DNA of 36,169 nucleotides from Apilactobacillus apinorum (GCF_001281175.1 NZ_KQ440395.1:527008-563176); one strand, 5' to 3'. Shown: positions 1 to 8,400, counted from the first letter of the stretch. Notes: generated from the letters alone by a model not told the origin. Numbers and translations: made by a program.

Positions 1-662
1 TTCTTGAATGCCATTGTAAATGCTTCTTCAGGAAGTTGACCACTAACTGTTAGGTTAGTTTCAGTCTTGAAGAAATCTTTTGAGTTATCAACATTACCTT
101 GATCATCTTTAGGTAGGTTGTTCATGTCCATTGTAGTAACTCTGAACATTTCACCGGCACCTTCAGTATCACTACTTGTGATGATTGGAGTGTTTACGTA
201 AACGAAATCTTGGTGTTGTAGATATTCATGAACGGCAAATGAAGCTAGTGAACGAATTCTAAATACTGAGTAGAAAGTATTAGTACGTGGACGTAAATGT
301 GCAATAGTACGTAAGAATTCATAAGTTTGTTTTTTCTTTTGTAGTGGGTAATCTAAATCTGATTTACCAACTAGTTCAACTTTGTCACCATGGACTTCAA
401 ATGGTTGTGGAGCATCTGGAGTTTTAACAAATGCACCTTCAACAACGATAGTAGAAGCAATTGGTAGTTTGCTAATTGCTTCGAAGTTTTCGTTACTCTT
501 TTTAACGATTACTTGAGCACTCTTGAAACAAGAACCATCATTTAATTCAATAAAACTAATGTTTTTTGAGCCACGAATGGTTTTGATTGAACCTTCAAGA
601 GCAACGACAGTGTTATCTTCAATGTCTTTAGTGTATAAATCTTTAACACTAAGTTGTTGCAT
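1..662 (-). CDS. asnS: Asparaginyl-tRNA synthetase, N-terminal part (truncated by window edge)
   Basis: Class II aminoacyl-tRNA synthetase that charges tRNA-Asn with asparagine in the cytoplasm. I translated the minus strand by hand from the ATG at 662-660 (MQQLSVKDLY...). About 220 codons are present before the window ends. The first ~110 residues are the OB-fold anticodon-binding domain. The class II core then begins with LRPRTNTF, RIRSLASFAVHEYL and TSSDTEGAGEMFRVT, which are typical of AsnRS. The family is about 430 residues, so roughly half the gene lies outside. The start has an AAAGGCG-like ribosome binding site upstream. Identity as AsnRS rather than AspRS is supported by these core motifs and by the T-box leader in front, whose specifier reads AAC (Asn). 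Confidence 0.93.
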   Translation of the reverse strand, partial: MQQLSVKDLYTKDIEDNTVVALEGSIKTIRGSKNISFIELNDGSCFKSAQVIVKKSNENFEAISKLPIASTIVVEGAFVKTPDAPQPFEVHGDKVELVGKSDLDYPLQKKKQTYEFLRTIAHLRPRTNTFYSVFRIRSLASFAVHEYLQHQDFVYVNTPIITSSDTEGAGEMFRVTTMDMNNLPKDDQGNVDNSKDFFKTETNLTVSGQLPEEAFTMAFK

Positions 663-691
663 AAAAATTCACGCCTTTCTATATTATAAAT

Positions 692-935
692 ACGAGATAA
701 ATAAAAAAACTCCCGTCCTAAACATAGGACGGGAGTTCCGCGGTACCACCTAAAGTGCCTTTAATAGGCCACTCAAATCAAATAACGCTTTGAACGCGTT
801 TATTCCTACTGAAGATTCAGAATAAAAACAAATAGGTGTTATTCATTAGTATTAGTGCTGCTAAGCTTTCACTGCCCTTAACTCGCTAAAAGGTAATACT
901 AATTACTTATCCGTATTTATAGTTTCATATTAACT
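692..935 (-). promoter_or_regulatory. T-box leader (Asn) of asnS with terminator
   Basis: On the minus strand the leader carries the conserved T-box core AGGTGGTACCGCGG (751-738). It is followed at once by a terminator hairpin whose arms AACTCCCGTCCT and AGGACGGGAGTT flank a short loop (about 737-709) and end in a T run. Upstream is a stem I region with AGCGAGTTAAGGGCAGTG. On its 3' side GAAT-AAC-ACC places the triplet AAC (840-838) in the specifier position, an Asn codon matching the downstream gene. Uncharged tRNA-Asn should pair with the specifier and with the TGGT bulge and so stabilise the antiterminator. The 5' boundary is approximate. Confidence 0.9.
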
Positions 936-1071
936 ATTTAACACTTAAATATTACCACTATTTAATGAATAAATACAATATAAAGTTATCAATTAACATA
1001 AAAGCAATTTGTTTGATTTTGCAACTTCACTAGTGGATAATTTAACACATTATTTTAAAGGAGTGATCACA

Positions 1072-1464
1072 ATGCCATTAATGAGAATTGATGTAATTAA
1101 AGGACACGATAAAGAATATTTAAAACAACTAATGCAAGTTTCTTATGAAGTAATGTTAGATTGTTTTGGCGCACCAGAGGGTGATCGTTACCAAATCTTA
1201 ACCCAACATGAAGATTTTGAAATGAATATTTTAGACACAGGTTTAGGCATTGAAAGAACTAACGATATGGTTGTTTTCAGCTTAACTACTAGACCACGTA
1301 CTGAAGAACAAAAATTAAAGTTCTACCATGATTTAGCCGAAAAATTGGAACAAACAATCGGCTTGAAAAAGTCAGATTTAATGATTAACTTGACTACCAA
1401 TACTGATACTGATTGGAGCTTTGGCAATGGAATCGCTCAATTTATCGATGGTCCATTAAAGTAG
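1072..1464 (+). CDS. Tautomerase family protein (YusQ-like)
   Basis: 130-residue protein of the 4-oxalocrotonate tautomerase superfamily, long form. The start is ATG 1072, preceded by AAAGGAGTG at a good distance; an in-frame upstream ATG at 1009 lacks a ribosome binding site and would bury the catalytic proline. From 1072 the protein begins Met-Pro-Leu, so Pro2 becomes the N-terminal catalytic base after Met removal. Family blocks visible are APEGDRYQILTQH (about 36-48), ILDTGLGIERT, RPRTEEQKLKFY and DWSFGNGIAQF near the C terminus. The physiological substrate is unknown. The next gene starts 8 bases after the stop, so the two are very likely co-transcribed and share the terminator at 2436. 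Confidence 0.85.
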   Translation: MPLMRIDVIKGHDKEYLKQLMQVSYEVMLDCFGAPEGDRYQILTQHEDFEMNILDTGLGIERTNDMVVFSLTTRPRTEEQKLKFYHDLAEKLEQTIGLKKSDLMINLTTNTDTDWSFGNGIAQFIDGPLK

Positions 1465-1472
1465 GTGCCAAG

Positions 1473-2435
1473 ATGAAAGCTGTAACAATCGCGAGCGTAA
1501 AAAATGAAAACTCATTGGTAGATGTGAAAACACCGAAACTAGTAGATGGCCAAGTATTAATTAAAATTCATGCCGTTGGTGTTAACCACGTTGACTTATT
1601 ATGGGCGGATCAAAAAGTGAAGTCAGACGATACGATTCCTGGATTAGAAGTTGCTGGAGAAATTGTCGAAAGCAAATCTACTGATTACCATAAAGGACAA
1701 CGTGTAATGACACTTTTGGATAATGGTGGTTATGCTGAATATGTGGCGGTGAACCAAGAAAGAATTATGTTAGTTCCTGATAATATTGATTATGATGTAG
1801 CTGCCACGATTCCAGAAAGCTATTTAACAGCTTATCAAACACTATTTACCATTGGTAATTTAAAAGACAATCAATCTGTATTAATTCACGCTGGAGCTAG
1901 TGGTGTTGGTACCGCAGCAATCCAATTGGTTAAAAAGTTAACTAATGCCCAAGTAATTACAACTTCTAGTAGTAAGAAAACAGCAATTTGCTTAAATTAT
2001 GGAGCAGATGTTGCCATTGACTACACTAGTCAAGATTTCGTTGAAGAAGTCCGAAAGACGACCGATAATCGTGGGGTTGATTTAATCATTGATTTCATCG
2101 GTGCCAGCTATTTTCAACAAAACATTGCTTCTCTAGCGTTTGAAGGAAAACTAGTATTAGTTGGTAACTTAGGTGGTAGTATTGTTGAAAACATGAACAT
2201 CATGGATATCATTGGTAAACGAGTTAGCGTAGAGGGAACACTATTATCAACACGTTCCAATCAATATAAAGCTGACTTAATTTCAGCGTTTAGCAAAGAC
2301 GTTTTACCACTATTAAATGATAATCAAATTGATTTAAAATTTGGCAACCATTTTAAGTTAAGTGAATCTAGGGATGCTTTAGCATGTATGAGAAATAAAG
2401 AAAACATTGGTAAAATCATTTTAACTGTTGATTAA
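1473..2435 (+). CDS. Zinc-independent medium-chain dehydrogenase/reductase (quinone oxidoreductase-like)
   Basis: 320-residue NAD(P)H-dependent oxidoreductase of the MDR/zeta-crystallin type. I chose ATG 1473 because it gives the standard start MKAVTIASV; an earlier in-frame ATG at 1413 lies inside the upstream gene. The N-terminal GroES-like domain contains the GVNHVDLLWAD block and GLEVAGEIVE. The Rossmann domain has the nucleotide-binding stretch HAGASGVGTAAIQLVKK (about residues 139-155). The structural-zinc Cys cluster of alcohol dehydrogenases is absent, which fits the quinone reductase branch. The exact substrate cannot be told. The pairing with the tautomerase suggests joint handling of a small carbonyl or enone compound, but that is inference. 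Confidence 0.85.
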   Translation: MKAVTIASVKNENSLVDVKTPKLVDGQVLIKIHAVGVNHVDLLWADQKVKSDDTIPGLEVAGEIVESKSTDYHKGQRVMTLLDNGGYAEYVAVNQERIMLVPDNIDYDVAATIPESYLTAYQTLFTIGNLKDNQSVLIHAGASGVGTAAIQLVKKLTNAQVITTSSSKKTAICLNYGADVAIDYTSQDFVEEVRKTTDNRGVDLIIDFIGASYFQQNIASLAFEGKLVLVGNLGGSIVENMNIMDIIGKRVSVEGTLLSTRSNQYKADLISAFSKDVLPLLNDNQIDLKFGNHFKLSESRDALACMRNKENIGKIILTVD

Positions 2436-2459
2436 AGTCGTTGGGAAACGGCTTTTTTA
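2436..2459 (+). terminator. Rho-independent terminator of the tautomerase-oxidoreductase pair
   Basis: AGTCGTT and AACGGCT form a 7-bp stem (one G-T pair) around a GGGA loop, followed by TTTTTT. It begins directly after the stop codon. Confidence 0.85.
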
Positions 2460-2515
2460 TTTACTAATCATTTGGAATTAGTTATTCTATTAATAATTAT
2501 TCTGGGAGCATAAAG

Positions 2516-3172
2516 ATGGCAAAGAAAGTATTTAAATTCGATTTTTTATCTAAGTATGTAAAAGAAAGTGCAGATCGCCATGCATTATTTTCAGTTGGTA
2601 ACACAATAGAAAGCCTTGTTATATCCATTATTAAAATCGTATTAGCAATAATTATTTCATCGACCTGGGTATTAGTGTTTGGAATTTATTATGGAATCAT
2701 GTTTATTACTAGGGTTATTTTCTTACATGTTTACACTAAGGAAAGATTACATAAATATACAGAAAAACAAGATTTAAGATATTTATTAATGGGTGCGATA
2801 ACTTATATTGTTTTAGGCATCTCATTTGTATTGATTTGTCTGTATTTGTACCTCAATATAAATCCACAGGTATATTCTAAAAACGTAATGTTAGCAATTG
2901 CGACACTTGGTTTTATCAAAATTATTTCATCGATTGTTGGGTTAACTAAGTCAAGAAAGTTACACAGTCCTGCAATTACATTTATTAAGTCTTTAAATGT
3001 AATCGATGGTTTAATGGCCATTATAGTCACTCAATATGCGATTCTATCAACCGAAAGTTCACACAATGCTTCTGAATCAACTGGATTATTTGGAATGGGA
3101 CTTGGCTCAGTAATAATTTTAATTGGATTAATTTTAATCATATATGTTCACAAACAAAAGAAGGCCTCCTAA
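2516..3172 (+). CDS. Unrecognised polytopic membrane protein
   Basis: 218 residues; ATG at 2516 with GGGAG upstream. I do not recognise the family. About six hydrophobic segments are visible, near residues 33-56, 57-73, 92-113, 122-143, 157-178 and 192-211. The short N terminus and the KQKKAS tail are basic, and a positively charged loop (TKERLHKYTEKQ) follows the second segment, placing the ends and that loop probably in the cytoplasm. The layout resembles small DUF308/HdeD-like membrane proteins, but no diagnostic motif supports naming it. It is a single-gene unit between two terminators, and its stop codon lies in the loop of its own terminator. Confidence 0.75.
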   Translation: MAKKVFKFDFLSKYVKESADRHALFSVGNTIESLVISIIKIVLAIIISSTWVLVFGIYYGIMFITRVIFLHVYTKERLHKYTEKQDLRYLLMGAITYIVLGISFVLICLYLYLNINPQVYSKNVMLAIATLGFIKIISSIVGLTKSRKLHSPAITFIKSLNVIDGLMAIIVTQYAILSTESSHNASESTGLFGMGLGSVIILIGLILIIYVHKQKKAS

Positions 3173-3191
3173 ATCGGTGTCCTTCTTTTTT
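3159..3191 (+). terminator. Terminator overlapping the end of the membrane-protein gene
   Basis: AGAAGG (3159-3164) pairs with CCTTCT (3181-3186), followed by a T run. The TAA stop at 3170-3172 sits in the loop. The stem is only 6 bp and the loop is long, so it is a moderate-strength call. Confidence 0.6.
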
Positions 3192-3251
3192 CACTGTCAA
3201 GTTTCAAATTATTACAAATTGGGTCTGCTTTTTTAATATTTTGTAAAGAAA

Positions 3252-3281
3252 TTGGGAAAAATTGTAACTTGTGTATATTAT
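3252..3281 (+). promoter_or_regulatory. Candidate promoter of the GH25 lysozyme gene
   Basis: TTGGGA (3252-3257) and TATTAT (3276-3281) are 18 bp apart, about 55 bases before the chosen ATG. The -35 match is partial. Confidence 0.45.
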
Positions 3282-3337
3282 TCCTGCAACATTAACATTG
3301 TACAATGTAGTTAATCATAGTGTTAAAGGATGAGAAT

Positions 3338-4516
3338 ATGTTAAGACTTAAATATGTATTAATGATTGTTGGAGTTACATTGGTAGGGATGTTCTGTATG
3401 TCATTTGGTTCTATGCAAATCCATGCAGCACAAAATAATGTATACGATTTATCAGAGTGGCAAGGTAAATTTACTGATGATCAAGTAAAAAAATTAAAGG
3501 ACGAAGTACCATTCGTTATTTTAAGAGTTCAATTCGGTAGTGCTTATTACGACAAGACTTTTGATAACAACGTCGCTTTAATGAAGAAGTACAATGTTCC
3601 ATATGGTGTATATTCATTTAGTCAGTATACTGATCCAAACGATGCTGCTGATGAAGCTAAAGCATTATACAATAGAGCACCTGATGCTAAGTTCTATGTT
3701 AATGACTACGAACAACAAACAGTAAAATCTGGTGGAACTAATGAATCTACATTAGCCTGGATTAACGCGCTTAGACCTTTAGTTGGTAACAGAAAAATTC
3801 TGTTTTATTCATACCAAAGTTTTATGCTTAACCATGCTGCAGAAGCAATTAGTGCATATGATGGTTATTGGTTAGCTGCATATCAAACAAATGAGCCCCA
3901 AAGAGAACATGTATTATGGCAATATACTGACCATTACTATTCACCGGCCCTAGGTCAATATGTTGATTCTAGTTTATTAACGGTTAAAAACAGTGATTGG
4001 TTCATTGGTAATACAACTCCAAAGTCTAACGCAAAATATGAAAAGGTAAATGGAATTTTCACAGTTAGATCAGGAGCTACTGATAACTTTTATAACCATG
4101 TAGTTGGTGATAATAAGTATGCAAGTAAATTAAAAGTAAATAATGAAGTTGCTAATTATAAAGGAAAAACTATTTCATATAATATGAGGGCAACTGTTAA
4201 TAATGAAACTTATTACCGTACTTACTTTGATGGTCATCTTTTGGGATGGATTAACGTGAAGGCGTTAGGTCCTCATATCACATACTCAAGGATTAATATG
4301 ACTAAACAAATTAAAGCTAAAAACTACTATAACTTTTACAATCATGTTGTAGATAGCCACTTTGCTAATACTCGTAAATTAGTAAATGGCAGTAAGTATG
4401 CTGGTAAGAGAGTTCACATAACTGGAAGAGCTATTAAAGATGGTTGGCACAGTTATTATTACAAATGTTATTACGAAGGTAAATTTATCGGATGGATTTA
4501 TCAACGCGCATTCTAA
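3338..4516 (+). CDS. Secreted GH25 lysozyme (muramidase) with two C-terminal GW/SH3-like modules
   Basis: 392 residues from ATG 3338, which has AAAGGATGAG seven bases upstream; a GTG at 3320 is the alternative start. Residues 1-30 form a signal peptide with probable cleavage near IHA-AQ. The GH25 domain (about 34-215) has the N-terminal catalytic-site Asp in DLSEWQG (D37) and the D-x-E pair in NDYEQQ (D123, E125), plus QYTD near its end. The enzyme would cleave the MurNAc-beta-1,4-GlcNAc bond of peptidoglycan. Residues ~232-310 and ~320-392 are two related modules, each with YNHVV near the start and Y(Y/F)-G-x-x-x-GWI near the end, like GW/SH3-type wall-binding repeats. No LPXTG anchor or transmembrane tail is seen, so retention is probably through the modules. 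It is probably a housekeeping autolysin rather than a phage endolysin, because it has a signal peptide and no holin or phage genes lie nearby. Confidence 0.88.
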   Translation: MLRLKYVLMIVGVTLVGMFCMSFGSMQIHAAQNNVYDLSEWQGKFTDDQVKKLKDEVPFVILRVQFGSAYYDKTFDNNVALMKKYNVPYGVYSFSQYTDPNDAADEAKALYNRAPDAKFYVNDYEQQTVKSGGTNESTLAWINALRPLVGNRKILFYSYQSFMLNHAAEAISAYDGYWLAAYQTNEPQREHVLWQYTDHYYSPALGQYVDSSLLTVKNSDWFIGNTTPKSNAKYEKVNGIFTVRSGATDNFYNHVVGDNKYASKLKVNNEVANYKGKTISYNMRATVNNETYYRTYFDGHLLGWINVKALGPHITYSRINMTKQIKAKNYYNFYNHVVDSHFANTRKLVNGSKYAGKRVHITGRAIKDGWHSYYYKCYYEGKFIGWIYQRAF

Positions 4517-4547
4517 AAAAAGCATTGTCTCTGACAATGCTTTTTTT
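4517..4547 (+). terminator. Terminator of the GH25 lysozyme gene
   Basis: AGCATTGTC and GACAATGCT form a perfect 9-bp stem around TCT, with an A run before and a run of seven T after. Confidence 0.95.
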
Positions 4548-4821
4548 GTGTTTCCATAAATAATTTTTATATTACTGATCTTAAAAATCGTTAAATTATC
4601 ATAAAAATTCAAAAAAAGTCCAAAAAAATTTAATTTTTTAAATTAAAAATATGTATAAAAATAATAAAGAAATACTTAATTTTGTTTAAAAAATTAAGTA
4701 ATATTATACATATAATACATAAAACAGAAATTAGCTTAAGAAAAAATTAACTACCTTATACCTTTCTTAATTTTTCAAGACACTATATAATCTTATTTGT
4801 TGTATAAGGAATTTAAACAGT
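4548..4821 (+). promoter_or_regulatory. AT-rich intergenic region with a candidate promoter for the CAP-domain gene
   Basis: There is no gene in this stretch. It is extremely AT-rich, with long A/T tracts. A perfect TATAAT lies at 4786-4791, about 36 bases before the ATG at 4822, but no good -35 box stands 16-18 bp upstream. Another TATAAT-like cluster lies around 4700-4725. I see no operator that I can name. Confidence 0.4.
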
Positions 4822-5793
4822 ATGAGTTTTGATGAGAGGAAGAATATATTGAGTATACCCATACCGAGTAAAAAAATATTTATGACAATCGTAGGAACAT
4901 TTGCTTTTAGTGCGTCACTATTTATTCAAAATGTTGAATCAAATGCAGCTGCTAAAAAAATTAGTACTGAGGTTGTACAAGTTAAATCTAACAAAAAGGT
5001 TTATAGTAGCGATCAGGCTAAATCAATTAAGTCTAGTTCTGCTAAGAGTTATTTTGGTAACAAAGAATTATTTACCAAAAAAGAAGTTACAGTAAAGAAA
5101 CAAGGGCAATTAAAAAAATTTAAGTTAATTGAAAGTAAGGATAAAACAAAAAAAGGATGGATGTATTCAGGTGATATCATTTCAATCCATCAAAACAATG
5201 CTGCACCAGCAACTGTAAAATCCGCACCTAATTTAGATTTAAGAATTGATGATGATTTGGGTGAAACCACCGATAATACCGATGGGAACGTTAATTCAAT
5301 GACTGATGCTCAAGTTGTTTCAAGTGTCAGAAGTCAATTTGTAGATTTTGTTAAATCTAGTAGAGCCCAAACCAAAAATGGAACTTGGTTAAGAAGTTCA
5401 GGATTAGATAAGGTCGCTCAAGAAAGAGCCGATTATTTTAATCCAGCTTTGGGATATTTATCTCACTACATTACTGCAAATGGCAAACGCCATAAGCAAT
5501 TGGCTGCTATTTTAGACGGTCAATCAATGGGAATAGTTAGTAATAAAAATGATATCTACGAATCAAATGGCTATGCTAATTTAGATAACCGTATCTCTAA
5601 TGTAAGTAAGTACGTTAGTTACTTTAAAGAAATGATCACTAATGATGGTGATTCTGACTATGGTCATAGAGACCAATTGCTAGGTAATGAAGGCGATGGT
5701 CTAAGACACTATGGAGTTGGAATCCGTGTTATTAGAATGAATCGTAGTGTTCAAATTAATATTGTTATCTTATCTGCAGATAGTAAATACTAA
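4822..5793 (+). CDS. Secreted CAP-domain (SCP/PR-1-like) protein
   Basis: 323 residues from ATG 4822. A TTG at 4849 preceded by GAGAGGAAG is a credible alternative that gives a shorter signal peptide. The N terminus has a hydrophobic signal (FMTIVGTFAFSASLFI) followed by Ala-Ala. Residues ~45-130 are an SH3-like/SLAP-like segment ending in KGWMYSGDI. An acidic linker (~135-155) follows. Residues ~158-323 are a CAP domain: DKVAQERADYF, SHYITANGKRH and GHRDQLLGNEG hold the His/Glu residues expected in the CAP cavity. CAP proteins of this type are secreted, and their bacterial function is poorly understood. The gene is paralogous along its length to the broken gene at 7337-8340. No wall-sorting motif is seen. 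Confidence 0.85.
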   Translation: MSFDERKNILSIPIPSKKIFMTIVGTFAFSASLFIQNVESNAAAKKISTEVVQVKSNKKVYSSDQAKSIKSSSAKSYFGNKELFTKKEVTVKKQGQLKKFKLIESKDKTKKGWMYSGDIISIHQNNAAPATVKSAPNLDLRIDDDLGETTDNTDGNVNSMTDAQVVSSVRSQFVDFVKSSRAQTKNGTWLRSSGLDKVAQERADYFNPALGYLSHYITANGKRHKQLAAILDGQSMGIVSNKNDIYESNGYANLDNRISNVSKYVSYFKEMITNDGDSDYGHRDQLLGNEGDGLRHYGVGIRVIRMNRSVQINIVILSADSKY

Positions 5794-5801
5794 TAATCAA
5801 C

Positions 5802-5839
5802 AAAAAAGGATTGTAATCGATGATTACAGTCCTTTTTAT
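5802..5839. terminator. Bidirectional terminator between the CAP gene and the MFS gene
   Basis: AAAAAGGATTGTAATC and GATTACAGTCCTTTTT form a long stem with a 3-base loop and a T run on either strand. It can end the plus-strand CAP transcript and the minus-strand MFS transcript. Confidence 0.93.
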
Positions 5840-7075
5840 TTACTTCAATTCTGTTTTAATGATGCACTTTTTGAATAAACTGACTAATAGGATAAATAAA
5901 AATGAGATGGTGCCAAAAATGATTATTATTTTTGGCACTGAAATAAAGCTGATTAAAGCAGTAGAGGTAAGTGCACCGCTAGGTAAAAGGATAGATTGTA
6001 TTGTTACAATTCCACCGTTGATTTTACCTAATAGATTATTAGGGATTAGAGCTTGTCGTTTGCTGTTCCATGCAATCATTAATAAAGCAAAGGATGCATT
6101 TTGTAGCATTCCCATTAAGACGACAATAAAATAATTTAGTGATAGGCCCATGATAATTAAACTAAGACAAAATAACATTGCGCTAGTCTGTATGATCATT
6201 AATGAATCAAATTTTTTAATTACTTGAGATGAAAATAATCCGATTAGCAAGACGGGGATGAATTCAAATAAAACAAACGTAAATCCAAACATGAAACCTG
6301 ATAAATGCAGATAATGTAAAAATAAGTATTGTAAAACACTACCAATACTACCCGTTGCAAGATAAACAGCAGCGGTAATGAGTATCCCAAACAAGAACCA
6401 TCTATTTTGCGCAACGTATTTTTTAACAGATAGTAAATCTTTCTTGATACTATCCCGTTCACTGTTTGAAGCGGATAAATCGGATTGGATAAAAAGAATT
6501 ATGATAAATGATAATAAGTACGATATTCCATTGATAATCACGCACATCCAAGCGCCAAAGATACCAATTATCAAACCAGAAATAGCGGGACCCAGTAGAC
6601 CAATTATCGACTCAAAAAGGTTAAAGATACTGTTCATGGAAATTATGTCCTTCTTTTCAACTATTACGGGTAATGAGGCGTTGAAAGATGGTTCATACAT
6701 CGATGTCAGACTGGATATGATAAACGTTAATATAAAAATAAATATGATACTAATATTGCTTTCAAATTGTAGTAATAACATAATCATCGATATTAGAATA
6801 AATGAGGCAATATTGATGCATAATAGCATCTTCTTTCGACTGACTCGATCTGAGATAAAACCGCCAATGAAACCAAAAAAGATTCCTGGAATTAAAGACA
6901 GACTGAAATTTAATGCCATGAGAGTACCGGAATGGGTGATATGAAAGATAAGCCACGGAATCCCAAATCTTTGTAATTGATTGCCCATTTCAGATAAGAC
7001 GTTGGCAAACAATAATTTATTGAAATTTCTATTTGTAAATAATAGGGGATATTGTTTTTTAAGATAAGTATTCAT
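5840..7075 (-). CDS. Major facilitator superfamily transporter, probable drug or solute exporter
   Basis: 411 residues with about twelve hydrophobic segments, as expected for MFS. The start ATG at 7075 has GGAG seven to eight bases upstream. The loop between segments 2 and 3 carries the MFS motif A variant GGFISDRVSRKK (residues 71-82). The N terminus (FTNRNFNKLLFANVLSEMGNQL) is like the MFS_3/macrolide-efflux type group, whose members begin with a similar 'FR-LW-G--IS--G' pattern. The substrate is not predictable. It is transcribed against both CAP genes and is isolated from them by terminators, so it is probably independent. No regulator gene is adjacent. Confidence 0.85.
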   Translation of the reverse strand: MNTYLKKQYPLLFTNRNFNKLLFANVLSEMGNQLQRFGIPWLIFHITHSGTLMALNFSLSLIPGIFFGFIGGFISDRVSRKKMLLCINIASFILISMIMLLLQFESNISIIFIFILTFIISSLTSMYEPSFNASLPVIVEKKDIISMNSIFNLFESIIGLLGPAISGLIIGIFGAWMCVIINGISYLLSFIIILFIQSDLSASNSERDSIKKDLLSVKKYVAQNRWFLFGILITAAVYLATGSIGSVLQYLFLHYLHLSGFMFGFTFVLFEFIPVLLIGLFSSQVIKKFDSLMIIQTSAMLFCLSLIIMGLSLNYFIVVLMGMLQNASFALLMIAWNSKRQALIPNNLLGKINGGIVTIQSILLPSGALTSTALISFISVPKIIIIFGTISFLFILLVSLFKKCIIKTELK

Positions 7076-7336
7076 CTATTTGCTCCTATGTATAATGTGG
7101 CCGAAAAACGATTAATTTAGTTAATACTATCACAGAATCTATAAATGGTTATGCGTTTATTATTTATTTTAAATAGTTGGGGATGCAATAAGTATCAATG
7201 GTTTTACAAACGTTTTTGATAAAAGTGTCTAAAAATTATAAAAAAACATAACTAAAAATTAAATAAATGATGAGAATATAACAGTTTGTTTAATGATAAA
7301 ATAACTTCGTACATATATTACAAGGGGGATTATACG
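7076..7336. other. Divergent intergenic region between the MFS gene and the broken CAP gene
   Basis: 261 bases without a gene; it must hold promoters for both directions. I see only weak candidates (for example TTGATA near 7217 with TATAAA 15 bp further on, and AT-rich -10-like stretches). No convincing operator or RNA structure was found. Confidence 0.4.
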
Positions 7337-8340
7337 ATGTATAACAAAAAAACATTAAAGACAGTTGCACTTATGTCTTTAGGTACTATCGCAATGTCAT
7401 CACTACTAGCCGTTAATGAAGCTAATGGTGACTTATCAGCATCTGCTACAGCTACTAAATACAAGGTAGCTAAGAACGGTTATGTATACAAAAACGCCAA
7501 GATTAAGCTGTTAAATCAAAATCAGAAAAGAAGTATTTTGGTAATTCAGTTCTAACTGTTAAGAAGACAGTAGTTGTAAAGAAACATGGTAAGAAATTAG
7601 TATACAAATATGTAGTCGCAAGCAATGGTAAGAGTGGTTACGTTTACGTGGGATCACTTAAGAAGTCCACTGCTAAACTAGTTAAAACTACTTCAAGCAA
7701 AAAGGTTGCTAAGAAAGATCCAAGTAAAGAACCAAATGCTAAACAAAGAAAGAAGAACTTGAAAGATTTATACACATTTTTAGGTATGGGTTCAGATGGT
7801 TCTGATGACTCTGGTTCATCATCAAATTCAAAATCACTAAACTCACTTTCAGATTCTCAAATTGCCTCACAAGCTAAGAGTGAATTTATAAAGTTCGTTC
7901 AAGAACAACGTGCTCAAGCGGGTAAATCAGCTTGGGTTGAAAATGCTAAATTAGATGCTGTTGCTCAAAAACGTGCAAGTTATGTAAATGTAGACATGGG
8001 AATTGCAGCACATAAAATAACAGCAGATGGTCAATATCATCAAAACGGGGCCTACACTGTAGATGCTCAATCACTCGGTTACAATATGCCTTCATTATTT
8101 GAATCATCTGCCAACGCAAAATTTGATGGTAATTATGGTTCTGTAAAGGATGTTGTTTCATCATTCAAAACAATGATTACTGATGATGCTGATTCTAACA
8201 ATGAACACAAAGACCAATTAATTGGTAACGATGGAAATGGGTTACAATACTTTGGTATTGGTTTGAGAGTTGATAGAAATCAATCAGAAGGAAGCGTTAA
8301 AGTTACCATCGAAATTCTATCATCAGATACTAACTACTAG
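7337..8340 (+). pseudogene. Second secreted CAP-domain gene, interrupted by one frameshift
   Basis: ATG at 7337, with AAGGGGG upstream, opens a signal peptide (TVALMSLGTIAMSSLLA) and the start of the SH3-like segment. The frame then runs off into a stop at about 7553-7555. From 7507 the next frame continues AVKSKSEKKYFGN and runs through the rest of the SH3-like part, a Lys/Ser-rich linker and a complete CAP domain (LDAVAQKRASYV, AHKITADGQYH, EHKDQLIGND) to the TAG at 8340. Adding one A in ATTAAGCT at about 7502-7507 would restore a single frame. The restored stretch VYKNAKIK-AVKSKSEKKYFGN is then exactly as long as VYSSDQAKSIKSSSAKSYFGN of the intact paralogue at 4822. The frameshift is therefore a single-base loss or a sequencing error. 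The CAP part downstream has no signal peptide of its own. Confidence 0.85.
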
Positions 8341-8353
8341 ATATAGAGAAAAT

Positions 8354-8386
8354 AAAAAGCCTTCTTTTAATAGGAGGCTTTTTTTG
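8354..8386. terminator. Bidirectional terminator between the CAP pseudogene and the GIY-YIG gene
   Basis: AAAGCCT and AGGCTTT arms around a TCTTTTAATAGG-type loop, with an A run before and seven T after. The mirror-image T run serves the minus-strand gene that ends at 8401. Confidence 0.88.
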
Positions 8387-8400
8387 TTATAAATATCGAA

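Noticed and set aside
3242-3268. WalR-type site (TGTAAA and TGTAAC) before the lysozyme gene
   Set aside because: The two half-sites are 15 bases apart instead of the required 5-base spacer.
5820-6134. Plus-strand frame starting in the CAP/MFS terminator
   Set aside because: It begins in a hairpin loop and is antisense to the MFS C terminus.
6378-6944. 188-codon plus-strand open frame inside the MFS gene
   Set aside because: It is antisense to a clear MFS transporter, has no ribosome binding site and its product has no recognisable pattern.
7648-8340. Separate 230-residue CAP gene starting at 7648
   Set aside because: The frame is open back to 7507 and continues the SH3-like part of the upstream frame; no ribosome binding site or signal peptide belongs to 7648. 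It is the second half of a frameshifted gene.
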